Below are positions 61,295 through 64,000 of a stretch of DNA of 64,000 bases, one piece after another. The number at the start of each line of letters is the position of its first letter. Positions within the stretch are counted from its first letter, which is position 1. The DNA is from Sphingobium naphthae (GTDB lineage Bacteria > Pseudomonadota > Alphaproteobacteria > Sphingomonadales > Sphingomonadaceae). The notes below the pieces were generated by a model that made no database searches, was not told the DNA's origin, and saw only the letters and a program-made list of their open reading frames with translations. Both the position numbers and the translations under genes were made by a program. Location of the stretch: positions 62,001-126,000 of the forward strand of contig NZ_JAJGNO010000004.1 of assembly GCF_020782235.1 (NCBI RefSeq), written 5' to 3'.

Positions 61295-63415
61295 ATGTCC
61301 CGCATCATGATGCTGCGCGCCGGCTGCGCCCTGCCGCTGCTGTGCCTTTCCGTTCCCGGCCTTGCCCAGTCCGTTCCCGCCGATGATGCGGCGCAGAGCG
61401 ACACCTATCATGACCAGCGGGCCGACATCGTCGTTACCGCGCTGATCCCGCGCCGCCAGGGCGACATCCTGTCGGGCACCAGCGTGCTGACCGGCGAGAA
61501 GCTGACGCGCGAATTGCGCCCCAGCATCGGCGAAACGCTGGCGCGCCAGCCCGGCGTGTCGGCGACCTCCTTTGGCCCCAGTGCGTCGCGCCCGATCCTG
61601 CGCGGCTTCCAGGGCGAGCGCGTGCGCATCCTGACCGACGGCATCGGCAGCTTCGACGTGTCCAACACGTCGGTCGACCATGCCGTCGCGATCAACCCGC
61701 TGACCGCCGACCGCATCGAAATCCTGCGCGGCCCGTCGGCCCTGCTCTACGGGTCGTCCGCGATCGGCGGCGTCGTCAATGTGATCGACAGCCGCATCCC
61801 GCGCCGCGTGCCCGACGAGCCAGTCCATATCGACGTGCTCGGCACCTATGGCAGCGCCGCCAATGAACGGACCGGCGCGGGCGAGATCGAAGTGCCGCTG
61901 GCCGACAAGTTCGTCGTCCATCTGGACGGCACCTACAGCAAGACCGGCGATCTCGACACCGGCAGCTATATCCTGACCCCGGCGCTGCGCGCGCAGGCGG
62001 CGGCGAGCGGCGACAGCGAGATCGAGGAACTGGCCGATCTGAAAGGCAAGCTGCCCAACAGCGCCGGGCGCATGTGGGAAGTCGCGGGCGGCGCGGCCTA
62101 TATCGACGAGGGCGGCAATCTGGGCGTCTCCTTCAGCCACACCGACAATTTCTACGGCGTCCCCGTCCGCTACGCGCTCGATCCCGAGGGCGAGGCGGAA
62201 GAGGTGCGGCTGCGCATGAAGCAGGACCGCGTCGACCTGCGCGGCGAAGTCGCGGTCAATGGCGGCTTCCTCGACAGCATCCGCCTGCGCGCGGGCTATG
62301 CCGATTACCAGCATCAGGAAATCGAGGATACGGGCGAAGTCGGCACGACTTTCTACAATCAGTCGATGGAAAGCCGGCTGGAGTTCGTCCAGGCCAAGCG
62401 CGGCGGCTGGGACGGCGCGTTCGGCGCGCAATTCTTCACCCGCCGGTTCCAGGTGATCGGTGAGGAGAAGTTCCTGCCGAAGAACGAAACCAACCAGATC
62501 GGCGTCTTCACGCTGCAGTCGGTGGACTTGGGCAACACTCGCCTGGAAGGCGGCGCGCGGTTCGAACATACCAGCGTCAGCGCCGATGCCGACGAAGCCT
62601 TGTTCTTCGACGGGCGCCAGCGCAGCTTCGACGCGCTGTCGGGGTCGATCGGCATCAGCCAGGCGATCATGCCCGGCTGGCGCGTGGGCCTGAACCTGTC
62701 GCGCAGCGAGCGCGCGCCGTCGGCCGAGGAATTGTTCGCCCGCGGCAATCATGCCGGCACGCAGGCGTTCGAACTGGGCAATCCCGGCTTCGGCAAGGAA
62801 AAGAGCTGGGGCGTGGAAGGCACGCTGCGCGGCGCGGGCGATGGCTACACCATCAACCTGTCGGCCTATCATAACTGGTTCGATGGCTATATCTACGAAA
62901 GCGTGGCAGAAGACAGCGCCTGTCAGGCGGTCAATGGCGGCGAGGAGCTGGAATTCCCCTGCTACGCCTTCAACCAGGCCGATGCGCGCTATTATGGCTT
63001 CGAGGCCGAGGCGTCGGTCAAGCTGGCGCAGCTGGGTGCCTACGCCATCAATGTGGATGGCGTCGCCGATTATGTCCATGCGACCATCAAGGGCAGCGGC
63101 CCGGCGCCGCGCATTCCCCCGCTGCGCCTGCTGGGCGGGCTGGAAGCGCAGGGCGACCGCCTGTCGGCCCGCGCCGAAGTCGAGCATGTGTTCGAGCAGG
63201 ATCGCGTGACCGAGTTCGAAACGCCGACCGACGGCTTCACGATGGTCAATGCGTCGATCTCGTTCAAGCCGCTGCCCGGCAATGACCGCACCACGTTGAT
63301 GCTGTCGGCGAACAACATCTTCGACGTCGAAGCGCGCCGCCATGCGAGCTTCCTGAAGGACTATGCGCCGCTCGCCGGCCGCGACATCCGCGTGACGGCG
63401 CGCTTCTCGCTGTAA
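61295..63415 (+). CDS. ZnuD-like TonB-dependent receptor
   Basis: A 706-residue receptor. After the signal peptide, DIVVTALIPRRQGDILSGTSVLTGEKL and a plug with RPILRGFQGERVRILTDGIGSFDVSNTSVDHAVAINPLTADRIEILRGPSALLYGSSAIGGVVNVIDSRIP. This plug pattern matches the ZnuD family of zinc (and haem) receptors. The barrel has several His and acidic residues (YHDQ, DYQHQEIED). Start at 61295 with AAGGGG upstream. A 13-bp terminator follows. Zinc uptake is inferred from family resemblance. Confidence 0.85.
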   Translation: MSRIMMLRAGCALPLLCLSVPGLAQSVPADDAAQSDTYHDQRADIVVTALIPRRQGDILSGTSVLTGEKLTRELRPSIGETLARQPGVSATSFGPSASRPILRGFQGERVRILTDGIGSFDVSNTSVDHAVAINPLTADRIEILRGPSALLYGSSAIGGVVNVIDSRIPRRVPDEPVHIDVLGTYGSAANERTGAGEIEVPLADKFVVHLDGTYSKTGDLDTGSYILTPALRAQAAASGDSEIEELADLKGKLPNSAGRMWEVAGGAAYIDEGGNLGVSFSHTDNFYGVPVRYALDPEGEAEEVRLRMKQDRVDLRGEVAVNGGFLDSIRLRAGYADYQHQEIEDTGEVGTTFYNQSMESRLEFVQAKRGGWDGAFGAQFFTRRFQVIGEEKFLPKNETNQIGVFTLQSVDLGNTRLEGGARFEHTSVSADADEALFFDGRQRSFDALSGSIGISQAIMPGWRVGLNLSRSERAPSAEELFARGNHAGTQAFELGNPGFGKEKSWGVEGTLRGAGDGYTINLSAYHNWFDGYIYESVAEDSACQAVNGGEELEFPCYAFNQADARYYGFEAEASVKLAQLGAYAINVDGVADYVHATIKGSGPAPRIPPLRLLGGLEAQGDRLSARAEVEHVFEQDRVTEFETPTDGFTMVNASISFKPLPGNDRTTLMLSANNIFDVEARRHASFLKDYAPLAGRDIRVTARFSL

Positions 63416-63422
63416 CAACGCC

Positions 63423-63454
63423 GATCAGGGCCGGGCGCGCACCCGGCCCTGATC
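63423..63454 (+). terminator. 13-bp perfect hairpin after the ZnuD-like gene
   Basis: GATCAGGGCCGGG (63423-63435) and CCCGGCCCTGATC (63442-63454), loop CGCGCA, seven bases after the stop at 63415. No T-run follows. Confidence 0.7.
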
Positions 63455-63495
63455 CAGGTGATTGCGCGATGTGACGTTTCTGTTACACGCGCGCG

Positions 63496-64000
63496 ATGCG
63501 CCAGATCGCCGCCCTGCCCTATACCACCGCCGCCGACGGATCGATGCAGATATTGCTCATCACGTCGCGCGACACGCGGCGCTGGGTCATTCCCAAGGGC
63601 AATCGCATCAAGGGGCTGGCGGGCCATCGCGCCGCCGAACTGGAAGCCTATGAGGAAGCGGGGATCCAGGGCATCGCCTGTCCCGCGCCCATCGGCCGCT
63701 ACCGATATGACAAGCGCCGCCGCAAGGGCAGATCGCGCGAGGCGATGGTGGAGGTGTTTCCGCTCGCCGTCACACGCCATCTGACCCAATGGCCCGAACA
63801 GGGGCAGCGCGAACTGCGCTGGTTCTCGCTCGCCGACGCTGCACAGGCGGTGGACGAGCCCGACCTTCAAGACATCATCGCTCGCTTCCGCGAGCCACCG
63901 GCCGATCCCGGCTGGTTCTTCCGCATGCTGCTCGCGCTGCGCGACCGGCAGAATGAAAGGACAGGATTATTGCGCTGGTTTCATGCGCTGATGCCAAAAC
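63496..64000 (+). CDS. NUDIX hydrolase, 3' end outside window
   Basis: An open frame from the ATG at 63496 to the window end without a stop (168 codons seen). The NUDIX domain is visible: ITSRDTRRWVIPKGNRIKG, HRAAELEAYEEAGIQG (the REUxEExGU core with Leu in place of Arg), and RYRYDKRRRKG, as in the family of diphosphoinositol-polyphosphate phosphohydrolase-like proteins of alphaproteobacteria. Hydrolyses nucleoside-diphosphate-linked or polyphosphate-type substrates. The strong hairpin before it separates it from the receptor gene. Confidence 0.88.
   Translation, partial: MRQIAALPYTTAADGSMQILLITSRDTRRWVIPKGNRIKGLAGHRAAELEAYEEAGIQGIACPAPIGRYRYDKRRRKGRSREAMVEVFPLAVTRHLTQWPEQGQRELRWFSLADAAQAVDEPDLQDIIARFREPPADPGWFFRMLLALRDRQNERTGLLRWFHALMPK

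Noticed and set aside
61277..63418. A 713-codon minus-strand frame opposite the ZnuD-like receptor
   Set aside because: Same antisense effect; the plus-strand receptor has signal peptide, plug and barrel motifs.
1..64000. CRISPR arrays, intact insertion sequences, intact prophage, rRNA genes
   Set aside because: None was seen: no regular repeat-spacer series, no complete transposase or phage structural genes, no rRNA.

Overview
The window looks like chromosomal DNA of a high-GC alphaproteobacterium of the family Sphingomonadaceae (Sphingobium/Sphingomonas-like). The basis is four large TonB-dependent receptors, FnrN/FixK-type regulators with a C-X2-C-X7-C motif, rnd-lptC-lptA, a DUF4169 gene, a class II DAHP synthase, and sphingomonad-style infC and thrS. 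No species is named because no search could be run.

Layout. 1-8351: a low-oxygen respiration block: the 3' end of hemN, an FNR-type regulator, cydDC facing away from cydABX, and a second FNR-type regulator; a palindromic FNR-like box lies between cydD and cydA. 8482-10789: two broken genes (a frameshifted secreted protein and a beta-carbonic anhydrase remnant) and a PliG-like secreted protein. 11103-15388: TonB receptor plus Tat-exported PhoD phosphatase. 15602-25412: methyltransferase, thrS, infC (apparently without a canonical start codon), an exonuclease III homologue, msrA, aspC, pabC/pabB and a thioesterase. 25543-29392: TonB receptor plus nucleotide pyrophosphatase/phosphodiesterase. 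29546-35921: a cytochrome b561-YceI fusion, a Rap1a/Tai-like protein, DAHP synthase, lptA/lptC/rnd and a tandem cold-shock protein. 36017-38102: a minus-strand group of two tiny membrane proteins and two lipoproteins. 38429-45346: an EF-hand protein with a two-component system, argG, a Pro/Ala-rich membrane protein, DUF4169 and a LacI regulator. 45368-55133: a giant RTX extracellular nuclease, a periplasmic tyrosine-phosphatase-like enzyme, a third TonB receptor and a double-TetR regulator. 55339-57194: a sulfotransferase-like/DUF1796 gene pair. 57244-60150: a decayed integrative element at a tRNA-Gly gene. 60261-64000: LysR regulator, ZnuD-like receptor and a NUDIX gene cut by the window end.

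Main reading. Three TonB receptors are each paired with a different exported phosphoesterase (PhoD, NPP, PTP-like), and an exported nuclease sits beside the third pair. Upstream of all four transcription units I see direct repeats of CTGTCAT-like units with an exact 11-bp period, the form of a PHO box. This suggests a dispersed phosphate-starvation regulon that cuts extracellular nucleic acid and organophosphates and imports the products. The repeats are visible in the sequence; the regulon is inference.

The second structural discovery is the 2.85-kb element bounded by a 19-bp direct repeat of the tRNA-Gly 3' end. It carries a frameshifted serine recombinase, a broken DUF4145 gene, an XRE regulator and one intact, self-contained gene for a four-cysteine secreted peptide.
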